DNA of 64,000 nucleotides from Mytilus trossulus. Its lineage: Eukaryota > Mollusca > Bivalvia > Mytilida > Mytilidae. The notes under the pieces were generated by a model that searched no databases, had not been told where the DNA came from, and was given only the letters and a program-made list of their open reading frames with translations. Each line of letters opens with the position of its first letter. Position 1 is the stretch's first letter. The DNA is taken from positions 51,529,164 to 51,593,163 of the forward strand of contig NC_086373.1 in assembly GCF_036588685.1 (NCBI RefSeq). Direction: 5' to 3'. A program made the position numbers and the translations under genes. Positions 11,650-23,965 of the stretch are shown here, piece by piece.

Positions 11650-14600
11650 GTATTTTTGAAACCGCTATCATTTGAAAGAGACATGTATAATTTTTTGTCA
11701 GAAATTTCTTTACTTGAATCTGACATACCTTTCCATTGTACACCACAACTGAGGACCTGTAACATTCATAGAAATGTTATAATTCAAACAACTTACAAGA
11801 AACATAGATGGAAAAATTGTGGTGTGCCTTCAGTAAATGCTACAAAAGCTGGGGATCGACATGTTGCACCCAAGATGTTTCAAAGACTTGTTACAGAGAC
11901 ACAGACGTGTTCATTCCTATTGGGACAAGTAAGTAGACAATATTTAGCTAATGATTTGTTTCTGTAAAAAAGATACAGTGATCATAATTGCACTTATAAG
12001 ACCAAAAAGTAAACAAATGCAGCTGTCAGATACCCCTCCAAAAATAAAAAAATAAAACACAAAAAACCATGAAAACACAAAAACAACAAATCTTACAGTT
12101 TATCTACATTGTACCATATAAATGTGAACTTCTTTAATCAATCAGGGGCATTACTTAAACAAGTAACAATTAAAATAACTTATACAAGTAATGTTGAAAA
12201 CGAGGCTATTTTAAATATAACTTATATAAGTAACTTTTTCTGAATAATATTTTTATAGGTGTCCAATAATACAGATTTTACTAACTTTCACAAATTTTCA
12301 CAGTCATCTGTTTTTTTTCCCCATGAAATGTAAAATCTAATTCTTCTGAAACACTAATTAACTTTCTGACGCATTTATATTTAATACCGACGCTTCTTGG
12401 TCAAAGATTGGTCTCTTGGGACTATTAAATTATCATTTTCCTCCAAAATCTTGAAGATAGACTGATATAAATAGATATATACTTGAGAATTAATTAAAAC
12501 TTGAAGTTATTTATAATTTGTAATCAAAATCAATCACATATGTTCCTAAAATATGTGTAATAACTAATTTTTTATCAAAAATGTATAAAATAACTAATTC
12601 AAGTCATATTTCTGTCATTATTTTTAAAATCAACCCTTTATTTGTGAACTCCTCTCAAATCGAATAAATTCGTTGTTTTATGATATAAAGTGGTGTAAAA
12701 ATTCATGAAAACTACATTTAGTCTGTGTTTCTCCTAAAAATTAAAATAACTCTATTAAGTAATTTTATTATTTTTAGAAACAGAAATTACTTATATAAGT
12801 TACCTTAAAAAAATAACTTGTTCAAGTAACGCCCCTGACTGTTAATATCCCCTTTTTAAACTATTTAACATAAAATAATGTGAAGTTTTTTAATCTTGTT
12901 TTTGAGAGAGAAAAAAATAACATAAATACTGTTTCATGTCTCCTTACCATATTTGTAAGGTTTTGTACATGATAATCACATCATTTCATGCAAGTCCTTA
13001 TGAAATAAAAAATGTTGCGGCAAGAATGCTGCAAAATTGTGACTTTAAAGCAGCAAACTGATGAGGGTGTCAGAACATTGATGCTTCTACTGACATCATT
13101 CTGGCTTCTTTGCAGTGCTATTTCAATCCATGACAAAAAGCGCCGCAATGTCCATAAAGCAAACATATAATTTTCTCATTTCTCATTCTAAATATTATAT
13201 ATACTAAAAATTAATGATGCCAGAATAAGCCCAATAAGAGCAATTATGATTTGAGTGAGGAATTGGGTGTTCAATTATTGTGAAGACTTGTATGTATTTA
13301 TGTAGATTAACATGATTAAAGTAAATGCATGATATTAAAGTTCAATCTCTCATGTAGTTAAATCAAGGAAATTGTCTTATCCTGATAGACCTGAAAAGCA
13401 TTTTCAAAAAAGTTGTAATTTTCTCCAGGGACGAATTATCATGTAATGGGGCGAATTGGTACCTTCTGGTACATTGGTCGGCGTTTCCCTTCCCTTTCTT
13501 AATTTAACCGTCACTAAATTTTGAAGTTTATGCAGAAAGAAGTTTGGTCAACTGTGTATTTGTTTCCCTCTATAGTCAGTTTGAAAGTGTTATTTGTTTG
13601 AAAAAAAATGTAGTATAATCACAAAACACAACACCTTTGACTGAAGAGAGGGGGCTCCTGTTGGGATCATGGAAATTATGTTGGTATTATTGAAGGTAAA
13701 TGGATCAGGTATGGATGTTGCATATTGACAGTTCATGAGTTACACATTTTAACTTTCCTTTCTTTTAATGTAGGAATATTAAGTTCATTACTCGGTACAT
13801 AAATATTGTACATATAGGAATAACCTCTGAGGATAGAACTTTGCTTTCTGTAACAGAAAAAGTTATCATAATAAGTGCACAAAAAATTCATGATGTAATT
13901 TAAAAAGGAGTAAAAACCTTTCCTCAGGGAATACTCACCACTATACGTATGTATTTGGTAAGACATAACTTGACCTTAGTCACTTAGCATCATTTAAGCA
14001 ACAAAACATCAATATAGCTGTAATGTTGCCACAACTATGATTATAAGGGCGGACGACCTTCTTTCCCTCATGTTTACTTGAGATAGGTTTTAAAATTTAT
14101 GTTTTTATGTACATACAAGTAAAAATAGTAAATACATGTTGTTCTGATAGTTATACACAGAATGAGATCAATTGTGTATCTTTTTTCTTTAATATTACAG
14201 CATTTTGTAGACTGTGTAGAGAAAACTACTTGGAACTAAAAGTATTGAACTTGTTGAGGAGGTATGTCTTTTAATATACATGTATATATAATTTTCCCTG
14301 TACACATGTACGGTATACTCAATAGTCAATAATGAGTTTATTAACTACATGTCAAACTTCTGTACTCATAGGTAGTTTAACTATGACAAGAAAGAAGGTC
14401 TTTTAATTCAAAAATAACAAAAAATTAAACTTTCCAATTTGGTTTTCATATTCCATGTATTCCATGCTTTTACTTGGCTGAAGCACATTTTATTTGCATT
14501 TTGAATTGGTAATCTGGTTTCATTATTTAAAAAAGGGGGGTATACTGTTTTACCTCTGTCTGTCCGTCAGTCCGTCAGTCTGTCAGTCAGTCCGTCCCAT

Positions 14601-17236
14601 GAAACTTTCGTCACATTTTTCTCAGGAACTACATATCCACCCTTTCTGTAATTTGGTATCAACATTTATATATGTCAACCATACCATGTGATGCGTTTTC
14701 AGATTCATCATTCATCGACTTCCTGTTTACCGAACACTTGTATGATTTTACACATGATAGCCATGTTGAAAATTTTCGTCACATTTTTCTCAGGAACTAC
14801 AATACAAGGATTTCTTAAATTTGGTTTCAGGGTTTATCTAAGTCAGCTATACTGTGTGATGCGTTTTCAGATTGATCACTTGACAACTTCCTGTTTACCG
14901 AACACTTGTATGATTTTACACATGATAGCCAAGTTGAAATTTTTTTTCACATTTTTCTCAGGAACTTCAATACAAGGATTTCTGAAATTTGGTTTCAGGA
15001 TTTATATATATAAGTCAGCTTTACCGTGTGATGCGTTTTCAGATTCATCACTCGACAACTTCCTGTTTACCGAACACTTGCATATTTTTACACTATTAAT
15101 ATTATCCACTTGCGACGGGGGTATCATCAGTGAGCAGTAGCTCACAGTTTCACTTGTTATTAACGCATTAGTTAAAATCTATTAAAATAAAAAAAACAAG
15201 GTTTTAATTTCAGGATAAATTTCTATATCTTTTTTGTATAAACATGATAAAACATATTACCTCAACTGAACCCTTATATAGATATAGGAAGATGTGGAAT
15301 GAGTGCTAATGAGACAACTCTCCATCCAAATAAAAATTTAAAAAAAGTAAACCATTATAGGTCAATGTACGGCCTTCAACACGGAGCCTTGGCTCACACC
15401 AAACAACAAGCTATAAAGGGCCCCAAAATGACTAGTGTAAAACCATTCAAACGGGAAAACCAACAGTCTAATAATATTAAAAAAAAACAAGAAATGAGAG
15501 ACACATATATATTACATAAACAAATGACAACTACTGTATCTCAGATTCCTGACTTAAGACATGTGCAAACCCTTATAACCCATTCATGTACATGTATTAC
15601 TAACTCCTCTAAGATAGGTGACTAAAGTTGTTGTTTCTTTCAATTTAATTATGTGTATTCCAGAATTTATTACTGTTTCAGTTTCAATTAGTACTACTAG
15701 TACCTTGTTTAAAATACTCTTAAAAAGTTTTCTTTTCTTTTAATTCAGAAGAACACTACTGAGGACAAATACAAAGATGCCGAAGCTGAAATACTACCGC
15801 CTAAAAGAAAAAGGGTATGTATAACTGTATAGAAAACAGTGTCATACAATTTATAGAATGTCTCATAAACTTGACTTTTTAGCTCACCAGGCCCAAAGTG
15901 ACAAGTGAGGTTTCCTGTTTGGTATCAATCATCTTCATAGTCCGTCGTGGTCTGTTAACTTTTACAAAAATCTTCTCCTCTGAAACTACTGGGTCAAATT
16001 AAACCAAACATAGCCACAATAATCATTGGGTAATCTAGTTTTAAATATTTAGTTTTTATATCTCTGAAACCAAAGCATTTAGAGCAAATCTGACATGGGT
16101 AAAATTATTTATCAGGTCAAGATCTATCTGCCCTGAAATTTTCAGATGAATTGGACAACCCGTTGTTGGGTTGCTGCCCCTGAATTAGTAATTTTAAGGA
16201 AATTTTGCTGTTTTGGGTCATTATCTTGAATATTATTATAGATAGAGGTAAACTATAAACAACAATAATGTTCAGCAAAGTAAGATTTACATATAAGTCA
16301 AATGAAGGAAATGATCAGTTGAGCCCTTTATTGCCATTTATAGTCAATTTTTAACCATTTTAGGAAATCTTAGTAATCTTTTAGAAAAATCTTATCCTCT
16401 GAAATTACTGGGCCAAATAAATCAAAACTTGGCAACAACCATATTTGGGGTATCTAATTTAAAAAAAGTGTCCAGTGCCACAGCCATCCAACCAAGATGG
16501 CCGCCACCGCTAAAAATAAAACATAGGGGTAAAATGCAGTTTTGGGCTTATAATTCACAAGCCAAAGCATTCAGAGAACATGTGATGGGGTTAAATTGTT
16601 TATCAGGTCAAGATCTATCTGCCCCGAAATGTTTCAAATGAATCTGACAACCCATTGTTAGGTTGCTGCCCTTGAATCGGTAATTTTAAGGAAATATTGC
16701 CGTTTTTTTTTTATTATCTTGAATATTATTATAGAAAGAGATAAACCATAAACAGCTATAATGTTCAGCAAAGTAAGACCTAAAAATAAGTCAACATGAG
16801 CAAAATTGACAGTTGACAGCCTAAGGAGCAAGAATGTTCAAACACATCACCATCACTGAAACACAATTTTGTCATGAATCCATCGTCATCCTTTGTTTTA
16901 TATTCACATAGTCCAAAATGAGCGACACTGGCTCTTTAGAGCCTCTAGTTTAAGTCACCTGGCCTATTTTGATTTCATCTGGCACAAACTTTTTGAAAAA
17001 AAATCTTCTGATGCAACTGGGCCAATTAGAACTAAACTACATCATGTACATGTATATATAGTAAATTTGTATTTCACTGGACTTTATTTTTACTTATTTA
17101 TTTTCAGGAACAGAACAGGCTCCAAAACAACAGAATCAAACATTCATTTGTTTTATGGATGACTGCATTTGAGAGTTCAAGAACCAGATCAGTTTTGATC
17201 AACATCTCCTTCAAGGCAGATGTGAATATAAGCTAG
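11650..17236 (+). CDS. possible spliced gene inside the 9-kb element, unidentified
   Basis: Four stretches look like exons with splice sites. A: about 11650-11928, open, with donor gtaagt. B: 14201-14261, preceded by aatattacag and followed by gtatgt, containing FCRLCRENYLELK in one frame. C: 15749-15814, preceded by ttaattcag and followed by gtatgt, ending PPKRKR in one frame. D: from 17108, preceded by ttttcag. B-C-D join in one open frame ending at a TGA at 17160-17162. Exon C joined to D in another phase runs to a TAG at 17234-17236. Exon A joined to B in phase hits a stop inside B, so A may belong elsewhere or the copy may be broken. The Cys pattern in B hints at a zinc-binding module only. 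Confidence 0.3.
12142..12838. mobile_element. foldback element nested in the 9-kb element
   Basis: The left arm starts tcaggggcattacttaaaca and the right arm ends gttcaagtaacgcccctga. The reverse complement of the right arm matches the left arm over about 50 bp, and acttatataagtaa words recur inside. No coding frame is present. It is about 700 bp and probably non-autonomous. Confidence 0.7.
14520..15150 (+). repeat. 168-bp tandem repeat element
   Basis: About three monomers of about 168 bp share cacatttttctcaggaact, gatgcgttttcagattcatc and ttcctgtttaccgaacactt. They follow a run of tctgtccgtcagtc words and end in ggggtatcatcagtgagcag. I recognise this arrangement as a common bivalve repeat. 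The open frame at 14688-15140 is a by-product of the repeat's period, a multiple of three. Confidence 0.75.
15283..15625 (-). repeat. Mytilus interspersed repeat, reverse orientation
   Basis: It starts gatataggaagatgtggaat and contains gagacaactctccatccaaa, accattataggtcaatgtac and cttcaacacggagccttggc, then fades near 15620. It is closely similar to 60485-60795 and, more distantly, to the reverse of 1700-2005. The 108-codon open frame in it is not considered a gene. Confidence 0.75.
15878..16960 (-). repeat. long bivalve tandem-monomer repeat, reverse orientation
   Basis: It begins ttagctcaccaggcccaaag and ends with a form of gagcgacactggctctttag. It is the reverse-orientation relative of the three-monomer array at 51480-53265. 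Two monomers are visible from repeated words (cctctgaaactactgggtc at 15976 and cctctgaaattactgggcc at 16396). An adjacent partial copy continues to about 17040. Nested in the 9-kb element. Confidence 0.75.
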
Positions 17237-17239
17237 AGA

Positions 17240-19664
17240 GAGGACCATTTAAAGATCAGACATATGTATGCCCAAAAGCTGTCAAATAATGTACATTATT
17301 GTCCTGATATGCAAGCAGTTTTATTAGAAAATGCATGTACTACAGACTTCAGTGCCAACAAAATGGGATGAGCATTGAAAGTGAAAAAAAGCGTCAAACA
17401 GAAAGAATTGTTGATATATTTATTTAAATATGGGGAAAAACTAGCTCTAAATTGACCCTTACACAGCTGCAGAAAGTATGAGATGGCGTGTATATACCTT
17501 TAGGAAAGATGAATTCTTAACTGACCAGCAGATAAATGGGTTCTTTACTCGATTGACACAACAACAGACAAAAAAGATAAGCATAACTATAAATCAGCTG
17601 AGTCTGAAATTCTTAGGGCACAATGGAAAACACAGATTTTTGAGACAATTGAAGATTGAATTTGAACACCACTAAAATGAATATTGCAATGTGCTATGAT
17701 CCTAACAAGATATGGCCGTACAATATGTTTTCTCAAACACAATGCTACAAGTTTTTATGAAATTTGTGAAACGCATCATGGAGATGTATATTTTTGATAT
17801 TTTATTTGTTACACATTTGAATGTATGAACTTTTCATTTGCATACCGTTACATCTTCTTTTGGTCAATATGTTCAGACTTGATTAGGTGATATTTCTGTA
17901 ACCATAGCAGTTTTAACTTATTTTTGAGAATTGCTAAGTCTCTTGAAAGTTTTGTAATCCCTGTACAATGTCTTTGATATCTTGTTGATTTTATGTTTTT
18001 CTGTAAAATGCAGACATGTTGGCATAGTTAGCCGATTAGTTTTAAGTGAACAGATTTACCATTTTTATAAAGCTATGTACTTTTTCTATTGATAACTCTT
18101 CAAACTTGGAAAAGGAATATTCTGATACAATTTGTTTGTATCATTGAATTTTATTGGTTACCACTCTGTGTAAATTCCACAATCTAACTACCATAACTAA
18201 GGCTCTTCTTGAAATGATGCAAGAAACAGTCATACATGTTTTGGATTTAACCACATCATATTTACCCCAAAAAATTAGAAAAAAAACCCTGCATACCTTA
18301 AACTACTTTTTCATCAGCTTATATTCAAATGTGAAGCGTTAACGAAGCCCCAAAACAAAAGATATTAGCCTTTGAACTCAAAGTATTCATATGACGTCAT
18401 GATGTTGCTACAGAAGTAAGCAACATTTGCTGGAATTTTTAGTTTATGCATCTTTATTTCAAAATAAAAAACAGAAACAATATTTTTATTGTCTATTGCA
18501 TTAGAATGGATAAAACTGTATTGTATTTTAACATTTGTGAACATAAATCTAGATTTTCTGTTGCATATATCTGTTTTAACTAGCTCTGCTACATATCACT
18601 AAGTCAACTCAATTTACGACAGTAATAAATGTACCTACTTTTTATGTATGTATAGGTTAAAATACAAATACAGTTATCTCCTAAACTATATGCACATGAT
18701 TGAACCAATATGAGTTTAATATAATGAAATTTGAATGTACTGAGAAGGTGTTTTACTCGATTTAATTATTTTTATGATGGACAAGCATTTACTCAAATTG
18801 CTTTATAAATAGCAAACTATGTTTATCTGTATCAGTTAAAAACTAATATGCACAATCAGTTCTTCCTTCTCTCTGTAGTCAATTACAAATATAAATCTTA
18901 AAAAATGAAGAAAAAAACATACTAAATTTGAAAAAAAAATTGTAAAATTTTGGAAATTTGGTTACCATAGCAACCATTTTTATTAAATTTCATTAAGCAA
19001 AAATATTTCTTAGGACTGAAAAAATGTACTGATTGATTTTGTTATATTGTAAGGAATTTAATGCCTTGTTTGTATAGAGTAAATATGTAAATTACTATGA
19101 TTATTATTGACTTGTAGAAAAATATAATTTACGGAATTTTCAAAATCTTGTGTTTTTCATTCATTAAAAATATTTTTTACAATTATTTGCCCATTGATTT
19201 TTTTTTATAATTTGAAAGGCCTTTATCTGTTCTTTCTAAATATACCTCACATTTAACTGGGAGACGCTGCATTTACGAAAAAAATACACTTGAATATCAT
19301 GTATTTACGCATTTTTCACTGAAATCCAAATTTGCCATTTGACCATATCTTTACTAGCTGGTAGCAGAATAATTGATAAAGGTAAATGTAAATCATATGT
19401 GAATTTTAAACAGCTTAAAGGTCATTTGTATTATATTATTCAGAAAAAAAGGATATGTTATACATGAAAAAAGTACTAAACAGTGCAAAATGTCGTTTTT
19501 TCACTTTTTTAGAGTTAAAATATAACCTTTTTTTGTGTGGTTTCCATGGCAACCGGAATATTCCGGAACAATTTGTTGCCTGTTATTGCCTTTATGTAAG
19601 GTACTGACTATTACATATAAGTTTCATCAAAATCTGAGACCATGTGTGCCAGACCCTATTAGAA
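17240..19664. other. right-hand noncoding part of the 9-kb element
   Basis: AT-rich sequence with no gene that I can support. Near 19545 it has tggtttccatggcaaccgga, which resembles gtttccatggtaacagga near 10862 in inverse orientation, so weak inverted similarity may extend several hundred bases in from both ends of the element. Confidence 0.5.
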
Positions 19665-19692
19665 TTTCTTTGGTGGTTACAGAGAATTGCTT

Positions 19693-20469
19693 GTCTGTTA
19701 TGGCATATTTAAGTAACATTAATAAATACATTTGTTTGTATTAGTACCCCAATCAAACTGTGTTGTAGTGATGACTACGATTGATAACCAGACATGTACA
19801 TATAAGACGACGCTTGTGGAGTGTTTAAAATCGTGAAGAATATGTGAAACTACAACGATTTTTTTTTCAATTTTCAACTGTCTGCTTTAACTTGTCCCCT
19901 CATGTTCATTGGTTCGGTGTAGCTTGGTTGTAATGTTTGCGGCGTACCAGACTAATAATCAGATAAAAAAGAATGTATGCCCAATTAGCACAAACCGACA
20001 CATATAGACTAATGTTATTGAAACATAGTAAGCAAGAACACGTTTAATGCACGAAATTAAGTTTATACAATTATAAAAAAAAAAAAAAAAACAGCTCATA
20101 AAAAAGTTCACACATATAAAAATAGGCAGGACCATGCGCATGTGCAGTCAAATTGAAGTCTTTTATACTGAATTTAGAAATATTCCTTTATTTTGTTGTG
20201 TCAACATTTGAAATAATCGGCTTATTGAAACATTTGAATTAAAACAGTTAGCCACAAGGCTAATGTCAATAACGACTTGTACTTGATATTAATGTTTGTC
20301 AGTTATATTAGTGTAAGATTAAAATTAATCTTTCTTACTATGAAATGTCATTGTGACATAATTTTACATATATCATTCTTAAATATGTATCAAAACTTAC
20401 CAAAATTATTAATCTACAATATATATAGTATAGTATTTGTGGTCCGTTTGTTTCCATTCAAACACTTAA
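19693..20469. repeat. Segment D copy 2, right flank duplication of the 9-kb element
   Basis: Near-identical partner of 9955-10732. It continues at 20470 into sequence matching unit 3 (26600 onward), so this is the copy joined to the gene 2 promoter, whereas copy 1 is joined on its left to the unit 1 spacer. Confidence 0.85.
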
Positions 20470-20869
20470 AGGGATGCGATAGATATTATAGAGGACATTA
20501 AAACACAAAAGAAGAACAGAAATGGGAGACAAAAGAGAAAAGCGTGTCTATTTTGTAGTTAAACTGATTAACTGATAAAACCCCGTTGTCTAAATTCCCT
20601 TAGGGTTTGAACTTTTGGTATACATGTATATTGGCGAGTTATTTACGCGAGTGACGAAGTTAATTTTTTTTTAAAAGTCATATTTAGGTTTTTGATACTT
20701 AGCTTTATTAGAAAAACTCCCGTATAAATTTATGTTAGGTATCAGTATCAGATCTTCAACTGATTCAACCATTTTAAATTCAACTATTATTCTCATGGCC
20801 AATATTATTAACAAACAGATAGCGGCTCGTACAAATTTCAGTGTAGGATCGATATTTTAATAATTCCTA

Positions 20870-21669
20870 TTATCAAATATCACTTTGACATAATTTAACA
20901 TAACTAATTCTTAAATATGTATATGGCATTGTGCCAGAAAGTATAAAAATAATAATATTTTGATGTTTGCAATACAGCACCTTACATAAACCGTGTGCAA
21001 AATTCCGGTTCAATCTAAGTACTATGTCATGACACAGTAACATATGGATTTTGACATGAGGCTCTCGAGAAGGGTTTATATGTTGTTCGACATACATTGT
21101 GTTTATAAAATGTAAACATACATTAAGAATTAAGTACAAATAAAATGTAGAATGATGTAATTCGATATTTTTTTTTATAGTTATTTAAACTAAGTCGTTG
21201 TTAAGTTCAGCTAGACATAAATATTGATTATGACATATGACGTAGTATACACTATGTCGGCCTTCAGATGACATAGTTTTGCACACGAAATGTATTCATA
21301 TAATATAGATATCGACATACAAGGCAAAACATCACGTGACATAAACCGTGTGCAAAATTCTGGATCAATGTAATTACTATGTTATGACGTAGTAAAATAT
21401 GAATATTGACATGAGTCTCTCGGGAAGGGTTTATATGTTGTTCAACATACATTGTGGTTATTAAATGTAAATATGCATTAAGAAAAAAAGTACAAATAAA
21501 ATATAGAATGATGTTAGTCGATCATATGTTTTTTCACTAATTTAAGCCTAGTCTCTGTTAAGTAAAGCTAAACTAAAAATGATGATAATGACATACGACA
21601 TAATATGCACTATGTTGAACCTCAAATAAAATAGTTTTGCACACGAAATTTTCACAGATTGTTATATAA
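20870..21669 (+). promoter_or_regulatory. Metallothionein gene 2 promoter, four MRE-like cores and TATA box
   Basis: MRE-like cores are at 20993-20999, 21280-21286, 21348-21354 and 21638-21644, with a TATATAA box at 21663-21669, 79 bp before the ATG. It has the same tandem module as gene 1, with a period of about 355 bp between the accgtgtgcaaaa words, but lacks the extra short proximal duplication seen in genes 1 and 3. The TGACGCAG site is changed in both copies (tgacacag and tgacgtag). Confidence 0.75.
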
Positions 21670-21741
21670 AATGGGAATACTACTAGAATACAACCATTCT
21701 ATTTTATATCATTTATAAGCAGAACAACTTCTACGAATAAA

Positions 21742-23965
21742 ATGGCTGGACCTTGTAACTGCATTGCAAGTAAGTAGATTACATAATAGTTTACAATATT
21801 TTATAGAAATTTTACATGACATATAATATTTGGTGATTATTGAAAACAGATACTATATGTATCTGGTGTTTAACAAAAGGTTAACCATATAATTTAGGTT
21901 ATTATTGATAAATCAAACATTTATTCAAAATTGGTGCTTTAATTACTGCCGGGTAGAGGGGATATTGATAATCCAGGATTAAGAAATTTTTTGTTATTAG
22001 TATGAAATGTGAGTATTATCCATTAGAAGTTCACTTTTTTTTTTATTGATTTTGTCCTCTGTTTCGCCTTCCTCACTTATTAGTTACTGATAAACATAAT
22101 CGAAACTTTTCATTATTCATGGGGAGGCCAGAATGGTTATTAAGGACTGTTTCCCATTGTCTTACCAGGGTAGAATATTCATTTTCAAAAGTACTTGGCT
22201 CCTTCCGAAAATCAAATGATCGTTCAACTTACCTGGATTTTCTTTAATTATTTGCGTGCAATTATCGTTATCTTGAATATCAAGGTACTGCTCAGGCCCG
22301 TAGCCAGGAATTTCCAAAGGGGGGGGGGGGGGGGCGTCGATGGACTCATAAACTCGACTTTAACAGTCACAATTCGAACAGAACATTGACTTTAACAGTG
22401 CTTATTTGTTTTCAAGGGGGGTCTTCCCCCTGGCTACGGGTATGATGCTAAAGATAATCGAATGTTTGCCATTTATGTAATTTAAGTGAAAGTTTAAAGA
22501 ATGATTGTGAGTCCCTGAAATCACTTACATTGTTATTTTTTTTTATGTGTAGCAAACGTGTGTATCTGTGGAACCGGATGCAGCGAGAAATGTTGTCGAT
22601 GTGGAGACGCCTGTAAATGTGCAAGTGGATGCGGATGTTCCGGATGTGCAGTTGTTTGCAGATGTCCAGGTTTGTTCCTATTTACAACTTTTTTGTAAAC
22701 ATGGTAAATGTAGATAGCCATTTTATTTACATAAAATTGAATTTTAACATGAAAATTAAATAAGAAGATGTCGTACGTCGTGATACGTGTGTGTTACAAT
22801 GGATACAGTATTTGGCCGTATTATAATTTTGATTTGTTTGCATTTTTTGTACCTATGATATTGTTTCGAAATCGTCCTGATACAAAATATATTTCATTAC
22901 TTTTGCAAATGTCCTGATTAAGGAAAAAGTGTTGGAAAGGTTTGAAATATGGGCGTGGGGTGGTCAGGGGCGGATCCAGCTATTTCAAAAAGGGGGGTTT
23001 TAACTAAGGACAAAGGGGAGGGGGAGGGTTCCAATTACATATCCCCATTTAAATGCATTGATCGTTCAAAAAAAATGGGGGGGGGGGGCAACCCCTGGAT
23101 CCGCGCCTGGGGGTGGGGTTGTTTTGTTATTGAAAAAAGTCTATTTTGAATTTCCTTAACTAAAAATCGTTTCAGAAGGAAATATTAAGAAATAACTTGC
23201 TGTATGTTTTTCTCAAATTAATTTAGCCTCTTTTTTTCTTAATTCAAATCAATACATATGTTCATTTATTTGTATAAAATATACAATGACTCCAACAAAA
23301 GATGAAGTATCGGTGTTAAAGATTTTATTATGTACTAAGTTCTTAAAACTGTCCTTATACACGAACTTAAAATTTGATGCGATTGTACAGCAACACATTC
23401 AGCAAAAGCATCGGAAGAAGATTTGTCTTCTATAGTTTGTGCATAGAAGTATCGTGTTAGAATTTAACAGTTTTGACCTACTTATCAACATAACGTGATG
23501 CCGTATGACCAATTACATAAAACTCCTACAGCCAACAAATGACACGGAGGCTAGGTTAACAATGAGCAAAACCAATACCGTATAGCATCTAAGGTATAAA
23601 AAACCTTGAAATCACAATAGAAAAATAAATTCAGACTAGAAAACTAACGGCCTGATTTTTGCACAGCACAATAAACAGCATGATTCGCCGTGGTACACCA
23701 ATAAAATGATTGCGTTAAATAAGTTCGTGCGATATTTATATATATATAAGGTATGTGGACCAAATTACTTTTTCATAGGAGTTTAATGTGAAATTTGCAC
23801 AAACATAATTCTTCTTTTAAAAAAATATGAATACTTTTGGAGATATCATGTTGGATGTCTATATTCATATTGATATATATCATTTTTTTAGGTACCTGTG
23901 TGTGTGGATGCGATTGCACTGGTCCGACAAACTGCAACTGTAAACCTGGGTGCTCCTGCAATTGA
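21742..23965 (+). CDS. Metallothionein gene 2 (MT-20-like, MAGP subgroup), three exons, 72 aa
   Basis: Exons are 21742-21769, 22553-22669 and 23892-23965. The first intron is enlarged by a 157-bp insertion at 22293-22449 and the second by one at 22965-23109. The protein begins [20 protein letters not shown] and ends GCSCN, with 23 Cys. It differs from genes 1 and 3 in the middle: [18 protein letters not shown], as in genes 5 and 6, in place of the two-residue-longer CAG(L)(N/S)GCAC form. Exons 1 and 3 and the first half of exon 2 (SEKCCRCGD) follow the gene 1/3 subgroup. It also has Lys-Pro in CKPGC where others have Glu-Ser. A likely AATAAA is at 24149-24154. Confidence 0.95.
22293..22449. 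mobile_element. MITE-like insertion in intron 1 of gene 2
   Basis: The insert is flanked by TGCT at 22289-22292 and 22446-22449 and is absent from the aligned introns of genes 1 and 3. Its ends form an inverted repeat (cccgtagccagg and cctggctacggg), with a G-homopolymer of about 15 beside the left arm and cttccccc beside the right arm. It is non-coding. Confidence 0.8.
22965..23109. mobile_element. second MITE-like insertion, intron 2 of gene 2
   Basis: The ends are caggggcggatccag (22965-22979) and ctggatccgcgcctg (23095-23109), an imperfect inverted repeat, enclosing G-rich tracts. The surrounding gtggggtgg sequence continues on both sides as in genes 1 and 3, which lack it. A related G/C-rich copy is in intron 1 of gene 7 (63150-63290). 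Confidence 0.75.

Larger units (their letters stand above)
10733..19692. mobile_element. 9-kb element with short terminal inverted repeats
   Basis: The left end reads gAGCAATTCTCTGTAATC and the right end, reverse complemented, reads aAGCAATTCTCTGTAACC. The match continues through CACCAAA, about 24 bp with one internal mismatch. The inserted block has no counterpart in units 2-7, and removing it with one copy of segment D restores a unit length of 6043 bp, against 6201 bp for unit 2. Inside are nested repeats and gene-like exons (separate entries), but I recognise no transposase domain. A short target-site duplication cannot be scored because the flanks are the 778-bp D duplication. It may be a DNA transposon or a structural rearrangement product. 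Confidence 0.65.

Noticed and set aside
11502..11765. Minus-strand ORF with CHHCTCHNC as a zinc-finger exon
   Set aside because: It overlaps the better supported plus-strand frame with a strong splice donor, and no neighbouring exons were found on the minus strand.
14688..15140. 150-codon ORF with repeated CLPNTCMILHMIA
   Set aside because: Product of a 168-bp tandem repeat whose period is divisible by three; no coding character beyond that.
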